From Gammaproteobacteria bacterium (GTDB lineage: Bacteria; Pseudomonadota; Gammaproteobacteria; Pseudomonadales; Azotimanducaceae), in assembly GCA_009841615.1 (NCBI GenBank), contig VXLL01000035.1, positions 62,001 to 126,000 of the forward strand: a stretch of 64,000 nt of DNA, given 5' to 3'. Position numbers and translations under genes: made by a program. Under the pieces are notes generated by a model. That model ran no database searches, was not told the DNA's origin, and was given only the letters and a program-made list of their open reading frames with translations. How positions within the stretch are numbered: position 1 is the stretch's first letter; each line of letters begins with the position of its first letter. Of this stretch, positions 63,914 to 64,000 are shown in pieces.

Positions 63914-64000
63914 ATTGGGTCGCTAGCTGCTGAAGGTATTCTTGAAACTCTTGCAATGCTAGAGTCTCCTTTAAACTGGTTTCTTGTTTGATTAATTCCT
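63891..64000 (-). CDS. C-terminal part of an unidentified gene (runs off right edge)
   Basis: An open frame of 35 codons enters from the right edge and ends at TAG 63893-63891, overlapping the Nudix start by 23 bases. The residues (for example LIKQETSLKETLALQEFQEYLQQL) are helical. The pattern faintly resembles the tail of crotonase/enoyl-CoA hydratase proteins, which would fit a CoA-directed Nudix neighbour, but this is too short to assign. Overlap with a coupled downstream gene supports it being real. Confidence 0.45.
   Translation of the reverse strand, partial: ELIKQETSLKETLALQEFQEYLQQLATQYDVERTD

Noticed and set aside
1-64000. CRISPR arrays, insertion sequences, prophage genes
   Set aside because: No regularly spaced repeats, transposase, integrase or phage structural genes were seen in the reading frames.

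Overview
The window is chromosomal DNA of a Gram-negative bacterium, most likely a gammaproteobacterium outside the well-studied genera. Support comes from a TonB-dependent outer-membrane receptor, lipoproteins and DsbA proteins. The order rpsU-yqeY-dnaG-rpoD is present, and so is the order thrB-DUF2782-polA-engB-cytochrome c4-dsbA, which I know from pseudomonads. GC content looks intermediate by eye. GTG and TTG starts are frequent, and several operons use 4-base TTGA stop/start overlaps. I see no insertion sequence, prophage or CRISPR array. Genus and species cannot be read from the sequence.

Layout. 1-8.8 kb: start of an exported protein, a TVP38/DedA-type membrane protein, a large TonB-dependent receptor, an M3 oligopeptidase, a cytochrome c'/cytochrome b561 pair and an orphan adenine methyltransferase behind repeated promoter elements. 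8.8-23.6 kb: DNA polymerase II, purE-tsaC-SURF1-SCO, then thrB-DUF2782/polA/engB and a dsbA-cytochrome c4-dsbA cluster. PolA has lost its proofreading residues. A pseudoknot-containing spacer, a thioredoxin-like lipoprotein and a PH-domain protein follow. 23.6-37 kb is an isoprenoid region: a squalene synthase-like gene, an MpaB-type oxygenase, an RND/MMPL exporter with a LolA-like protein and a beta-barrel, then an operon amidase-mvaD-phosphomevalonate kinase-(HMG-CoA reductase fused to mevalonate kinase)-xthA. 37-45.5 kb: SNF2 helicase with SWIM finger, ankyrin lipoprotein, rmuC, glycyl-tRNA synthetase and a DUF4143 ATPase with a long palindrome against its start codon.

45.6-52.3 kb holds the most distinctive feature. 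Two RpoD-like sigma factors in tandem flank a tRNA-Ile(CAU) gene split by a 275-nt group I intron just 3' of the anticodon, and the second sigma gene belongs to the macromolecular-synthesis operon. 52.6-64 kb: aminotransferase, nitrilase-family amidase, AI-2E-family permease, rhomboid protease and SixA-type phosphatase. Small membrane proteins, purC, an AttEFGH-like ABC export set and a Nudix hydrolase follow, ending in a gene that runs off the edge.

How it fits together. The isoprenoid block supplies IPP from HMG-CoA (HMG-CoA synthase, thiolase and IPP isomerase are not in this window), condenses prenyl diphosphates to a squalene-like product, and may oxidise and export a lipid through the adjacent RND/LolA-like/barrel genes; the export link is inference. 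The rest is mainly housekeeping: replication and repair (polA, polB, dnaG, xthA, rmuC), purine synthesis (purE, purC), translation (glyS, tsaC, engB, rpsU, tRNA-Ile2) and respiratory or periplasmic redox functions.
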